The position numbers and the translations under genes were made by a program. A stretch of 64,000 bases of DNA from Pyrenopolyporus hunteri (taxonomy: Eukaryota > Ascomycota > Sordariomycetes > Xylariales > Hypoxylaceae). Positions 1-12,700 of this stretch are shown here, one piece after another; position 1 is the first letter of the stretch; each line of letters opens with the position of its first letter. Under the pieces are notes generated by a model. The model saw nothing but the letters and a program-made list of their open reading frames with translations, was not told the DNA's origin and ran no database searches. Location of the stretch: assembly GCA_902806595.1 (NCBI GenBank), contig CADCXC010000046.1:620001-684000 (forward strand). Reading direction: 5' to 3'.

Positions 1-3000
1 CTCCAGAAGTACCAGCTTGCTGTTCTTAAGCTGGCTGAGATCTATAGGGATGCCAATGAGATGTACAAGTGTCAAGACGTCGTAGACAAATTCATTGACT
101 TCGCCCGTACCCGCGGTGATCGGGCCCAATATGTCCAGGCGCTTCGTCTCATACTCCCTAACAGTCCCATCTATCCCGCTCTCGAGGGCCGCGTTCCGCA
201 TCCTGCCAAAACTTATGAGACGATAGCCCAGATCCTGGAAGTTGACGAGAAGAAGCGTATCAATACGCTTATCGGCGAGCGACGCACAAGGCTAGGTGCC
301 AAGCTCAGCGAGGTCACTCTTGAGGTCAACAGAGAAGTCTTATGTCAGAGTGAGCTAGGCGAAATCTACGAGCAGCTCACGCTTTGGGCTCAGGATGATG
401 ATATCAGGCGCCAATATGAAGAGAAGCTACTTCAATTCCGATACGATCGCCTCCTCGTCACCCCAGCCTCGGGGAAAGCAGCCGAGCTCCGAGTGGTCGA
501 GAAGCTCGCAAACGACATGGTCATCATCAAGCATCCTTTTAAGCTTGCGTGGGACATCGCAATTGAATGGAGGGATCATAAAGAGATCAAGGACTGGGAT
601 GTCAACGTGCTCAACGAGTATTGTTCTTTCTTCCCCGACAGCGACTTATACCGCGTCTTAACCGGGTTTATGACGAGCGACCTGTCGCCGTTCCCAAAGA
701 AAGTAGCAGAAACTCCGACGCCCGCCCCCGCGACTGGGTCGGATGACGAAAGCGAAGACGACGAGGACGGCGGCGCGCCAACTTCGGTAGTGCCGTACAC
801 CGACGAAGACCGCCTATTGATGATGACGGAGGGTATCTCAACGACCAACTCGTTACTCGCCCACAGATTGATGGGAGAGTACTACCAGCATTTGGAAGAG
901 CACGAAAGCAACGTTGAGCTCATGAGGAAGGCTATGAAAATCATGGCTGCAGAAACGGAAAAGACCGGCAAAATCTTTACAAACGCCAACCAGTCCTTCA
1001 TGCTCTACTTAGGCACCGCTTTGGTGTTTTATCAATCACCGAGAAACCACGGCGAGGCAAAATTCCTTTTTGACAAGGTATTGGAAGTGGATCCTGCATC
1101 AACCCCCGCCATGATTGGCGTCGGTCTTATCTACGAAGAGGAAGAGGAATTTGACCAAGCGATTGGGTTCCTGGAGCGAGCACTCAAGCGTGATAACGCT
1201 AATCTACGTGTGCGTGCTGAGGTTGGTTGGCTGTATGCATTGAAGGGAGATTATGCGCGTGGCAAGGCAGAGCTCGAATCACTCTTACCATCCATGATAC
1301 AAGCTTCAGTTTCCAAGGATTTGTTAGCTCAGACGCAGTATCGCCTTGGCTGCTGCGTCTGGAATCTCGACCCCTCAAGATCTGCTAGGAAGAGCCGAAG
1401 CGGCTCATATGCATACTTCCTGGACGCGTTAAAAAGTAACTTCAGCTACGCGCCGGCGTATAGCAGTCTCGGTATCTACTACGCAGATTATGCCAAAGAC
1501 AAGAAGAGGGCAAGGAGGTGCTTCCTCAAAGCTGTTGAGCTGTCTTCGGCCGAAGTAGAGTCTGCCGAACGGCTAGCACGATCGTTTGCCGATGACGGAG
1601 ACTGGGACCGGGTTGAACTAGTCGCGCAACGAGTAGTGGACTCAGGTAGAGTCAGGCCCCCTCCAGGGTCAAAGAAGAAAGGGATTAGTTGGCCTCTTTC
1701 TGCCCTAGGAGTTGCCGAGCTAAACAAGCAGGACTATGCCAAAGCTATTGTATCGTTCCAGCAGGCCTTGCGAATCGCCCCCGAAGACTACCATTCGTGG
1801 GTTGGCCTTGGGGAGAGTTATCATAGTTCTGGGCGATACATCGCTGCGACTAAAGCAATCCAAAATGCTCAGAGGCTAGAAGAGCAGATAGGGAATAGCA
1901 AACTCGGCGACACTTGGTTTACTAAGTACATGCTTGCTAATGTCAAGCGTGAGCTTGGTGAGTTCGACGAAGCTATCGATCTCTATCACGAGGTCATATC
2001 GACCCGACCGGAGGAAGAGGGAGTTGCCATAGCGTTGATGCAAAGCATGGTTGAAAACGCCTTGGACTGCGTGGAAAAGGGTATATTTGGCAAGTCAGTC
2101 GAATTGGCTACTAATGCCCTTGCCTACGCCCTCACCGTGCCTGCAACCGTTTTCGGCACGTTTAATTTCTGGAAGGCAATTGGTGATTCGTGCTCCATCT
2201 TTTCTTCTGTCCAGAGTCACGTACACGATTTCCCTACTGATAACATCCGAAAGCTGCTTGAACTTGGTACAGAAGACAAGGCCACGTACGCGGTATTGCA
2301 GGACGTGGATGCCGTCGGCAAAGAAGTTATCTTTGCTGAAGGTATATTTCCCGACGACGAACAGCTCGGGGTAGATCTCACGCGATGTCTACATGCCAGT
2401 ATACTTGCCCATAAGCGAGCAATCCATGAGTCGGCGAGTGATAAGCACGCCCAAGCCGTGGCGTACTACAACCTAGGCTGGGCGGAACACCGAGCTCATC
2501 TCTGTCTCCCAACCCGACTCCGAGTTCAAGCTAGTAGGTATCAGAAAGCCGCCGTGCGGTGCTTTAAACGTTCGATAGAACTTGAAGCTGGCAATCCCGA
2601 ATTCTGGAACTCGCTGGGCGTAGTTACTAGCGAAATCAACCCGTCCGTGGCCCAGCACGCATTTGTGCGAAGCTTATTCCTCGACGAAAGGAACGCACAT
2701 GTATGGTCTAACCTTGGCACTTTGGCGCTCCTCCAGAACGACATCCAACTCGCCAATGAGGCCTTCACACGAGCACAGTCCAACGACCCCGATTACGCCC
2801 ATGCCTGGCTAGGTCAAGGCTTTGTTGCCCTTCTATACGGGGACCCTAAAGAAGCCCGCGGTCTTTTCACCCATGCAATGGATATTTCCGAATCCTCTTC
2901 TCTGCTTACCAGACGCCAGTACCCAGCTTCTCTTTTCGACCATATTCTTACAAACCCTCCCAACCTAAGCGTTACTTCTCTTATCCAACCGCTCTTCGCT

Positions 3001-3990
3001 CTTACCCAATTACGACGCCTCAGTCCTCAAGACCTGGCCTATCAACATCTTGCAACATTATATCAGGAGCGAACAAACGACAGTTTGAACGCCATAAATA
3101 TTCTAGAGAAAGCGTGTGAGCAACTCGAGGCTAACTATGAAGCCACCGAGTCCGCGGAGTCACTTGCAAAGTTTGCTTTGGCTAAGGCGGACCTCGCTCG
3201 ATCATATCTGTCGGCTGGCCAATACGCCCAGGCCGTTGCATGTGGAGAAATGGCTTTGCAGTTGAGCAGCGATGAGTCCGCAAATGAACTCACGGCCGAG
3301 CAACGCAATAAAGCCCGGTTGTCAGCACATTTGACCGTTGGTCTGGCGGAATATTTCTCCAAGCATGTTGATAAAGCTGTATCGTACTTTGAAGCAGCAC
3401 TGGATGAATCTAACGGCAATCCGGATGCCGTTTGCGTCCTGGCCCAGATGCTGTGGGCGACCGGTACCGACGAAGCTCGAGAAAAAGCCCGCACAATTCT
3501 ATTTGATGTGATCGAGAAAGATTCAGGCCACGTCGAGTCGGTTCTTCTTCTGGGTATTATAGCATTACTTGATAAGGACGAGGAGTCTCTGGATGCCGTT
3601 GTCTCAGAGCTTCAAACACTTCGTACCAATGATAAAGTCACCGACACAGAACATTCCCGAATTGGCGAGGTTTTCCGTGCCGTTGCCGCCCTTTCAGAGA
3701 GTAGCACGGATGACGAAGCGTTGACTCAACTCCAAAACGACGTTATGTTATACCCGCATCTCCCACATGGGTGGTCTAGGCTAGCCCAGGCCAGCGGGGA
3801 AGAATATCCAGCGGATATGGCTTTGAATGTGGCGCTGAAGGCCGTCCCACCGAGAGGTGAACTCGGCGCCGTAGACCTCGCCGACGCATACGCGGGAACT
3901 GGCAAGGCGGCTGATGCTCAGACGGCGATCTTCGTCGCCCCTTGGAATAGCAATGGGTGGAAATCCTTGAGTAGTGCAATTTCTTCTTGA
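1..3990 (+). CDS. SKI3: Ski complex TPR subunit SKI3 (5'-truncated by window edge)
   Basis: The reading frame is already open at base 1 (it begins LQKYQLAVLKLAEIYRDANE) and runs 1,329 codons to a TGA at 3988-3990, so the gene starts outside the window; the Met at base 61 is internal. The protein is almost entirely tandem TPR-like helical pairs. Clear examples are the segments encoded near 1090-1270, 1450-1560, 1730-1870, 2590-2800 and 3340-3440, with the usual W/L/G/Y/A/P spacing. An acidic linker (DDESEDDEDGG) lies near 740-770. The layout matches fungal SKI3 (human TTC37/SKIC3), the scaffold of the cytoplasmic SKI complex that feeds mRNA 3' ends to the exosome in turnover and non-stop decay. 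No intron is needed in the visible part. The family name rests on recognition of the TPR organisation and sequence; a different giant TPR protein is possible but less likely. Confidence 0.85.
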   Translation, partial: LQKYQLAVLKLAEIYRDANEMYKCQDVVDKFIDFARTRGDRAQYVQALRLILPNSPIYPALEGRVPHPAKTYETIAQILEVDEKKRINTLIGERRTRLGAKLSEVTLEVNREVLCQSELGEIYEQLTLWAQDDDIRRQYEEKLLQFRYDRLLVTPASGKAAELRVVEKLANDMVIIKHPFKLAWDIAIEWRDHKEIKDWDVNVLNEYCSFFPDSDLYRVLTGFMTSDLSPFPKKVAETPTPAPATGSDDESEDDEDGGAPTSVVPYTDEDRLLMMTEGISTTNSLLAHRLMGEYYQHLEEHESNVELMRKAMKIMAAETEKTGKIFTNANQSFMLYLGTALVFYQSPRNHGEAKFLFDKVLEVDPASTPAMIGVGLIYEEEEEFDQAIGFLERALKRDNANLRVRAEVGWLYALKGDYARGKAELESLLPSMIQASVSKDLLAQTQYRLGCCVWNLDPSRSARKSRSGSYAYFLDALKSNFSYAPAYSSLGIYYADYAKDKKRARRCFLKAVELSSAEVESAERLARSFADDGDWDRVELVAQRVVDSGRVRPPPGSKKKGISWPLSALGVAELNKQDYAKAIVSFQQALRIAPEDYHSWVGLGESYHSSGRYIAATKAIQNAQRLEEQIGNSKLGDTWFTKYMLANVKRELGEFDEAIDLYHEVISTRPEEEGVAIALMQSMVENALDCVEKGIFGKSVELATNALAYALTVPATVFGTFNFWKAIGDSCSIFSSVQSHVHDFPTDNIRKLLELGTEDKATYAVLQDVDAVGKEVIFAEGIFPDDEQLGVDLTRCLHASILAHKRAIHESASDKHAQAVAYYNLGWAEHRAHLCLPTRLRVQASRYQKAAVRCFKRSIELEAGNPEFWNSLGVVTSEINPSVAQHAFVRSLFLDERNAHVWSNLGTLALLQNDIQLANEAFTRAQSNDPDYAHAWLGQGFVALLYGDPKEARGLFTHAMDISESSSLLTRRQYPASLFDHILTNPPNLSVTSLIQPLFALTQLRRLSPQDLAYQHLATLYQERTNDSLNAINILEKACEQLEANYEATESAESLAKFALAKADLARSYLSAGQYAQAVACGEMALQLSSDESANELTAEQRNKARLSAHLTVGLAEYFSKHVDKAVSYFEAALDESNGNPDAVCVLAQMLWATGTDEAREKARTILFDVIEKDSGHVESVLLLGIIALLDKDEESLDAVVSELQTLRTNDKVTDTEHSRIGEVFRAVAALSESSTDDEALTQLQNDVMLYPHLPHGWSRLAQASGEEYPADMALNVALKAVPPRGELGAVDLADAYAGTGKAADAQTAIFVAPWNSNGWKSLSSAISS

Positions 3991-5095
3991 TCAATTGCAC
4001 CGGAGATCCTCGGTATGTTACTGAAAACCCATTTGACCTTTCACTCTTGGGCTGCTATGATGATACTTATTACCCAAATATGTTTCAAGACGGGACTGAG
4101 ATCTTCATTGATGCATAAATATCATATCTGATGCAGCTTACCCTTGACTAAAGCTTTACCCCTCCCAGTTATCCTTGACCGAACGTGCTAACGTGTTATC
4201 CTCAGGCGTACGACCTTAGCGATGGCGGAATCTGGCGCAATGTAGGCGTTGGGTTCCATGCATTATGTGGAGAATATGACATGGCCTACATGATGTATGA
4301 AACGAGGGTAGATGAAGTACGACCGGACTGACGCCTCATCGCTTACTCTCGGATTAGCTTTTGGAGATTTGTGCTAATGTAAGGCCACTATCACTGTCAG
4401 AGTTAGAGCTTGCCATCGTGCTAGATAATGATCCTTATGGAATTGAACATGCAGTTCCATTATGATTCGAGAACAGGTCTATCCCAGGATAGATCTTCGC
4501 GATTGATGCACAAATCTTCCATAACTATCTTCTAGAAACCTAGCCCGCCGAGATTTTTTCGGTTGATCTTTCCGTGAAAAAAACGACGACCAGTTTCACA
4601 TAATAGAATAGAAATCCATTACGCAGGTTAAATAGTAATTAATCGCTTTCTGGTACTTTTAGTATCCTCCCGCCCAACTACACACTCTATATACATAGGT
4701 ACACAAGTGCCGGAAAAGGGGCTTAGTGGACGACTGGTATCTCGAGGAAATAATTGAGAAAACCACACTACCATAACTCGTATCATGCCCTGCCAATGAC
4801 GCCGTGTTTCCACCGTGGAAATAAAATGTGTGCAAACGAACTCGTGTGTGTTACCGAAGCTGACGTAACAGGAGGGTCGGCGGATTGCCCTGAGTAACTT
4901 TTGCTTGTGTAGGCAAAGCGCACAAGTCGCCGCCTCGATGTGAAGAGTCCAACCGCAAATCTAAGTGTAGTGGCCTGGGCTGAAAAGAACCCGGTCCCTC
5001 AATTCAACGCAATAAAGGGGCATAAGAGGAACTAGATTCAAGTCCAAGTCCGAACCCAAGGAAATCTAGACTACGCGAATCCAGTACTGTACAGC
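3991..5095. other. Intergenic, convergent 3' ends of SKI3 and RPA34
   Basis: About 1.1 kb between two genes that point at each other. It should hold both 3' UTRs. No ORF above 61 codons and no RNA gene or repeat was recognised. Confidence 0.6.
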
Positions 5096-6739
5096 TTAAT
5101 GTTTCATGCTAAGAATTTTAGGTACGGGGACCGGAGTTTGCTTGGCTGGCTGTATCGAGTATTTCGGCTTATCCTTCTTCGCCTTCTTGTCGGAAGGGGT
5201 GCCATTGGAGGCCGACGCGGCGGGCGCCGGGGTCTGGGCTTGGGCTGGAGCATCTTTCTTGGAGCTCGACGCCTTCGATTTTGTGGTCCTCGATTTCTTT
5301 GCGGACTTTTCCTGAGACGGAGACTCCTGAGTTAAGGCTGCCCCCCCTGCCTTGTCTTCGGGGTGCTTTCGCTTGAGTGTAGCGTCCGGCTTTGAGGACT
5401 GCGGCTGGACTGGGGTGGGGCTTGGGACGCCGATGGGGGTAAAACGAGGTTTCAGGCCCTGAGGCTGTTCACGAATAGGTTTTGGTACAGGTGCGTAGTT
5501 CTCGGTGGCAGTAGCGCTAACAGTGCCCCCAGGTCCGAACTTAGCTATGCGGCGGAGATGTACGGTTGAATCAATCCCACGATTTACTTGCATTCGTCAG
5601 CTGCTAAATTTCAGATGGAAAAATCGCGGGGTATAGCTTACGGGAAGTGTAGTTGTCTCCGCCTTGAGATGGTATGAGCAATTGGATCTGCGTGCTAGTG
5701 GCATGCGACTCGAGATCCAGCCCATAGTCGTCACCCATATGATTCAGCAACGCCTCACCAGTTGTTGCCTTGGATAGGTCAATCTCCATATCCTTGAGTA
5801 CGGTAATGGGCAATGAAGCCGGTGCTGTGAAATACCACACTTGCTTGCCTTCCAAGTTAGCCTTGCTGAAAAACTCGGTGACTTCCTTGGCGGGATTATC
5901 CGATGAAGCCTTGCGGAGCACGAAATTGGAGTTGTTGAGCCAGGAGGGCCGAGACCTGATATGGTGGCGTTAGTAGCAAAATCGACTAAGAGGACATAGT
6001 AGTAGCAGGGAACTCACACTTGAGAAGCTGAGCCTTGAACGGTAGCATCACCATTCATTCTAGAGACGGCGTTTTCGTCGCCATCGACTTCCATATGATT
6101 CGCCTCCTCATCACTCTCCGAAGATTCGCTGTCGCCGTCTTCGTCGCTAGAGGATTCGGCCCCAACAGTTTGTTGTGCACCAGCGCCAGACTTCTCGTCC
6201 TCACTTTCGCTATCGCTAGAACTCTCGCTATCCGATGTGCTGTCGGCTTTACTATTGCTTTGGCTCTTAGTTCCCTCCTTCGAAATGGCATTCTGCGTGG
6301 GACCGTCGCTAGAGTCCGAGCTTTGAGATGCGGAGTCGGAATCAGACTCGGATTCCTCAGAGCTAGCGTCCGTGGCTTTAGCCTTGGCCTTAGCCTTAGC
6401 CTGGGTGTCGGATAGGGATGGCGCATTCGCATTCGCATTCTGAGTAGGCTTGGTAGAGGTTGCCTTTTGTTGGGCAACCTTACGTTTACTAGCCTGCTTT
6501 GCTGTATACTTCTCCCTTTCGGCTTCGATATCGCTGCCGCTACCGCTATCGTTGCTATCGTCGGAGCTGCTATCATCGCTTTCGTCGGAGCTGCTAGTGT
6601 CTTTGGCTAGTTTCTGGCCTTTGCGCGAGTTTTGTAGTTCAGTCGACCCTACTGATTTGGATGCAGATTTCTGGTCGCGAACGTTCGAGGCCATGGCCTT
6701 GAGGGAGCCCAATTGGACGCGAGGGCGGTGTTTTGCCAT
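5096..6739 (-). CDS. RPA34: RNA polymerase I subunit RPA34.5 family
   Basis: Three exons on the minus strand: 6739-6018, 5955-5642 and 5586-5096, giving 508 residues. Intron 1 (62 nt) has GTGAGT, a TACTAAC branch site and CAG. Intron 2 (55 nt) has GTAAGC and an AAG acceptor, the only in-frame choice. Residues 1-240 are a long Ser/Asp/Glu-rich acidic tract with Lys patches. Exon 2 carries the conserved core, beginning RPSWLNNSNFVLRKAS and including VWYFTAPASLPITVLKDMEI, typical of RPA34.5 (PF08208). The C-terminus is Lys-rich (SEKSAKKSRTTKSK-like), a nucleolar-type tail. RPA34 pairs with RPA49 as a TFIIF-like module on Pol I and helps initiation and elongation on rDNA in the nucleolus. The acidic extension is longer than in yeast but ordinary for filamentous fungi. 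The exon 2/3 junction is the least certain point. Confidence 0.85.
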
Positions 6740-7231
6740 TGTGAATATCTACACCTACCAACGGGACGGGAAGGCCGTGATATTCGGTACTTGAGCGCGA
6801 AGTGCGACAGAGGATCCGAGTTCAGGATGTTTGGCTAATGAAGGTAATGAATTTGAAATATGTTTGACAAGACTCGTTGAGTAGGTTCGTCGGCGGCCGC
6901 AAACCCGTAGAAGTGGTTGGAGTTCGGTACTTTGGAAGAGTTGAAGACGAAGATGAAGAATTAATGAATGAATTAACTTTCACGTTCTCAGCATCGAAAT
7001 TTTTTGGGGAGCTCCTGCACGAAGTAGGTACCTGCTAAACGCGGGCCTGGATTCATGAGTCGCGTTAGGGGGTCGGTAGGTACCTAGGTATGTAGCGTAG
7101 CTTATTCCTTAGCGGGGCTGGGGTTGATTGAGGTACTTCTGTCGGAAGATCATAGGGCCGCTGAGACGTAGTACAGCCTGTGCACTGGACTTAAGGTTGT
7201 TAGGTACCTACCTGAGATTAAATACAAGTCG
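6740..7231. other. RPA34 upstream region up to the transposon edge
   Basis: No gene seen. Contains two copies of the short dispersed palindrome (GGTAGGTACCTAGGTA at 7075-7090 and TAGGTACCTACCT at about 7200-7213) immediately outside the left terminal inverted repeat. Confidence 0.55.
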
Positions 7232-7339
7232 CAGGGGTAGAAAGTAGTAGCGTACTCCATAGCTTTATATTTTAACTTAATATAGTTAAAAGGTATTTTC
7301 TTATATAAATTTATATATAAAGGTATAACAATTCGATGA
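7232..7339 (+). repeat. Left terminal inverted repeat of the outer DNA element
   Basis: Begins CAGGGGTAGAAAGTAGTAGC. It aligns without a gap over about 108 bp to the reverse complement of 15873-15980. The first ~30 bases are nearly identical, and the central ~22 bases (CTTATATAAATTTATATATAAA) match exactly. Most mismatches are transitions. Confidence 0.9.
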
Positions 7340-7488
7340 TTAAGTAAAAAATTAAAATTTTATTATTATTTTTTATTAAATTTAAAGTACGATCGAATTT
7401 TATTATATATTAAAAAAAAATAAAATTTTTAAAAAATTTTTTAATATTATTTTTTAAATTTTTTAAATAATTTTTTTTAATTATTAAA

Positions 7489-7819
7489 TGTTTATATTAG
7501 GGAATAAAAATCGCTTATTTAAATCGGATTTAACGTAAAATTATTTTTAATTTAATAAATAATCGAATAAAAATTAAATTATAATAAAAACGTTACGAAA
7601 TAATTTCGATAAAAAAAATAAAGTTTTATTTTATTTTAAATTATTAAAATAATAGTTTATATAAAAGAGGTGCGAAATATTTTCGATAAAAAAAGTAAAA
7701 AGTTAAATATTAATAAATTATTTTTTTTTATAATTAATTTAAATTTATTTTATAACGAATTTTTACGATATTTATTTTATATATAATATTTATTAAAAAA
7801 TATTTTTAATAATTTAACG
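7489..7819 (+). repeat. 5' LTR of the chromovirus
   Basis: Starts TGTTTATATTAGGGAATAAA. It matches 14360-14691 over its whole length, including shared blocks such as TTATTTTTAATTTAATAAA and TTTATTAAAAAATA. Differences are mainly C/T and G/A, as expected from RIP acting on both copies. Confidence 0.85.
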
Positions 7820-9700
7820 TTTTTATATTTATTATTATAAATCGTTTATTTAAAAGTGAATTTAAAATATTAATTATAAATTAAATAAAATGGTTTTTTT
7901 TTAAAAATACGAAGTAAAATATTTATATAACGTAGTTATAACGTTAATAAATTAAAAAAAAATTTTATAAATTAATTAAAAAATGTGTAATTTTTTACGA
8001 AAATTATTTTATTAAAAAATTTTATATTTATATTATTAATTTATAATAAATTCGAAATTATATCGAAGGGGAAATTCGATAAAAAATTAAAGAAATTTAA
8101 AACGATAGTTTAATATAAACGAAAAATTAATCGTATTATTCGAAAGGAAATAAATATAAATGAAAATAAAAACGATAAAGTTACGATTATTTCGAAGGGA
8201 ATTTTTTATAAAATATTTAAAAAAATAATCGATATTTTATTATTAATATTAGTTAATATAAATACGGTATATTTTAACTTCGAAGTAAAAAATTTTTTAA
8301 TCGAAATTAAGTTACGGTTTATTAATTTTAATTATTATATCGATAAAAATAAAATAAAGTTTATAAGATATTACTTTTATAATATAATATATAAATAATA
8401 ATATTATTATTTTTTTTTATATAATAAAAATAAAATAAATTAAATGAAAATAAAAAAGTAATTTTAAAATTAAATTAAAAATAAAAATATCTAAGTTTAT
8501 AATATTTTAATAACGATATAATAATTACGTATAAATTTTTATAAAAAATTCGAATCGTTTTTAAAAAAGTTTAATAATATCGAATTAAAAAATTTCGAAT
8601 AATATTTTAAACGTATTTATATATTATACCTTTTAAAAAAATTAAATTTCGAATTAAAAGTCGAATATTTTAAGGGTAATTTATTAATAATTTATTACGA
8701 TTTCGAAAATAAAATTAAAATTTATAAAATAATAATTAAAATTTTAAAATAAAAAAATTTTATTAATAATAATCGAAGATATTAAATAATTAAAAATTTA
8801 TTATAACTTTATTATAATAAAATTATATAAAAAAAAAAAAATTTTTTTACGTTAAATAAATTTATACGAAATAATAGTAAAAATATTATTAATTTATTAA
8901 AAATATTATAATATTATAATTATAAAAAAAAAATTATCGAAAAAATTATTATCTTTATTTTATTTATATTTATTATTATAAATTAAAATATACGATAATA
9001 ATATATTAATTAAATTATAAAAATTTTATAATAATAAATGTAAATATTATTCGATTAAATATATAAATAATAAAAAATTTTTAATAAAAAAAAATTTATT
9101 TTATAATTATATCGAAATAACGATAAAATTAAAATTAAAAAATTAATAAATTTAATTAAAAACTTTTATCGATATAAATTTAAATTATAATTTAATTTAC
9201 GTTAATATGATTTTTATAATAAAATAACGATATTTTATATTCGATAAATTAATTTAAAAATTATATAAATTAAAAATTATTTTAATATAATTATATATTA
9301 TTATTAAAATATTCGATTATTAAAAGTATTATTATTATATCGTATTTATTATAAATATAATAAATTAATATTTAAATTATAATATTATTTTTAAAATATT
9401 ATAATTTAATTATATAAACGTAATAATCGAAGTTTAAAAAAAACGTTAAAAATATTTATTAAATAAAAAAAATATTAATTTAATAATTAAATATTAAAAT
9501 TTTAATCGTTTAATATATAATAATCGAAAAACGGTAATAATAATTTTAACGGATATAAAAAATTTATAACGATTATTAAAAAAATATTATATTTTATTAT
9601 AAAATAGTTATAAAATATTTACGATAATATTAAATAAATATAATAATTTAATCGAAGTATTTAATGTAATTAAAATATCGATATTTTTTAATTATTAAAA
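7820..9700 (+). pseudogene. Degraded gag / protease region of the chromovirus
   Basis: Assigned by position only: it lies between the 5' LTR and reverse transcriptase. The translation is a run of stops and Ile/Lys/Asn codons, and I could not recognise a capsid, zinc-knuckle or protease motif with confidence. Confidence 0.5.
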
Positions 9701-12700
9701 TTAAAATTATACGATTAATTTAAAAAAAGGGAAAAAATCTTTTTTTAATTTTATTTACCTTTTAATAAAAAAAGAATTAAAAATATTTAGGGAATATATC
9801 GATAATATATTTATAAAAAAATAGATTCGATTTTTCCGTAATTTTATAAAGTTATTAATTTTATTTATATTTAAATTAAAAGGGAAATTTCGATTTTATA
9901 TCGATTATAAAATATTAAATAAAATTATAAAAAAAAATTATATCGTTTTTTTATTAATTGATGAAATATTAAATCGATTGATCGAGGTGAAAATATTTAC
10001 GAAATTTGACTTAAAAGATATATATTATCGATTTTATATTAAAGGGGAAAATAAATAAAAAATTACCTTTAAAATAAAATATAATTATTTTAAATATATA
10101 ATTATATTATTCGATTTAATAAATGTTTTCGCGATATTTTAAAATTATATTAATTAAATTTTATTCGATTTTATAAATATTATTTATATTATATATTTAA
10201 ACGATATTTTTATATATTTTAATAATATAATTATATATTTTTAATATATTTATATAATTTTATAAAAATTAAAAAAATGAAAATTTTATATAAATTTTAA
10301 AAAATATAAATTTTATATCGAAAAAATAACTTTTTTAAAATTTATTATTTTTTTTTACGATATTAAAATAAATACGAAAAAAGTATAAATTATTTTAAAA
10401 TAACGGAAATTTCGTAACGTTTATAAATTATAAATTTTTTTAAATTTTACGAGGTTTTATAAATAATTTATTAAAAATTATTTTAAAATAATTATATTTT
10501 TAACGGAATTATTTAAAAGTAAAAAATATATCGATTTTAAGTTAATAATGAAATTACGGAAAATTTTTATAAAATTTAAAATAATATTTATATAAATTTC
10601 GATTTTAAAATATTTTAATATATAATTATTAATATGAATAAAAATCGATACGTTAATATAAATTATTAAGGTTATTTTATTATAATTATACGATAAAAAA
10701 TGGTATTTTATTATATTTATATTAAGGAAATTATATAATATCGAAGTAAATTACGTTATTTTAAATATCGAGATATTAATTATAATAGATATTTTCGAAA
10801 AATAATAATATTATTTAATATATTTTAATAAAATAATAAAAATATTTATAAATTATTTTAATTTATAATATATTATAATAAAAGTAAAATTAAATAATTA
10901 TTAAATTTATTAAATCGAAATTTTAATAAATTTTAATTTTAAAATAATTTATAGGTTTAAAAAATAAAATTTAATAAACGGTTTTTTATAACGATTTAAT
11001 TATAAAAACGAAATAAAAAAAATAAAAATTCGGAAAAAAATTTTATTAAAATTAATAAAAATATTCGAAAAGATTATAAAAAATTATAATTTAATTACGA
11101 AGATTTAATATGATAAAAATATAATGGCTTATAATTTAATTATAAAGATTTAATTTAATAAAAGTAAAATAATTTATAATTTAGTTACGAAAATTTAATA
11201 TAATAAAAAAATGATAATTTATAATTTAATTACGAAAATTTAATATAATAAAAATATAATAGTTTATAATTTAATTACGAAAATTTAATATAATAAAAGT
11301 AAAATAATCCGTGATTTAGTTACGAAGATTTAATATAATAAAAATATAATAATTTATAGTTTAATTATAAGAATTTAATATAATAAAAGTAAAATAATTC
11401 GTGGTTTAATTATAAAAATTTAATATGATAAAAATATAATGGTTTATAATTTTATTATAAAAATTTACTCGAAGAACGAAATTTTTAATTTAATTATAAT
11501 AATAACGATAGAAATAAAATTAAAACGCTTTTATAATAACCCGTTAAATATTTTATAATAACGTTACGATTTAAAATTTATTTATCGAAATAATATAATT
11601 ATAAAGTTTATAAAAAAATTCGAAATAAGATAACTTTTAAATTTTATTAATATTAACGAATAAAAAAAAAAAATTTATAAAAATAATGTTAAAAAAAGAT
11701 AATAACTTCGAAACGCTTTTATTATAAAAAATAAAAAAAGAATAAATTTAAAATAAATTTATAATAATTAAAAAATAACGATTATAATAAAATAATTGTA
11801 ATTTTATAAAATTTTATTAAATTAACGAAAATAAATTTTTACGTTATTAAAATTATATTTATATTTTAATAATAATAACGGTAAAATTATTATATAATTA
11901 TTACGATTTATTATTATTAAAATATTAAAAAATTATTAAAATAATAAAAAAATTATCGAAATATTATTATTAAAATAATTTACGAAATAATATAAAAAAT
12001 TATATATAATTTTATATTATTTATTAAAAAATAAAAATAAAAAAATATTTATTTTATAATAAATTAAATTTTTTATTAATATTGGAAGGATTTTATAAAA
12101 AGATATTTTTCGATTTTATTACGAATTTTTTTAAATTATCGATATTAAATAAATATCGATATAATAATATATTAATAATAATCGATAGGTTTTTAAAATA
12201 TATTTTTTATATTATTATAACGAAAAAATTATATATGAACGATTTAATAAATGTTTTTTTTACGAAAGTATTTTTTTAGATAGGTTTATTTAAAGGTATA
12301 ATATTGGATCGAGGTTTTTTATTTATTAATAAATTTTAAATAATTTTTTATTATAAATTAATAATAATTTAAAAGTTTAATATAACGTATTATTTATAAA
12401 TCGATAATTAAATTAAACGATAAAATTAAAATTTAAAATATTATTTAAAAATTTTTTATAATTTCGAATAAAATAATTAAGTCGAAAAATTTATATTAAC
12501 GAAGTAAATATATAATATATTTATATATTTAATTTATAAGTAAATATTATTATATATATATATGGAAATTTAATTACGTAAATTTTATAATTTAATCGTA
12601 ATTAAATCGAAGTAAAATATTACGTAAAAAACTAATAAAATAAAATAAATATATTATAATAAAAAAAAAACGGCGAAGTTATTATATATAATTAATAAAA

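Noticed and set aside
12082..12279. 65-codon ORF inside the AT-rich block as a gene
   Set aside because: It is a stop-free shard of the chromovirus integrase; the flanking frame is full of stops.
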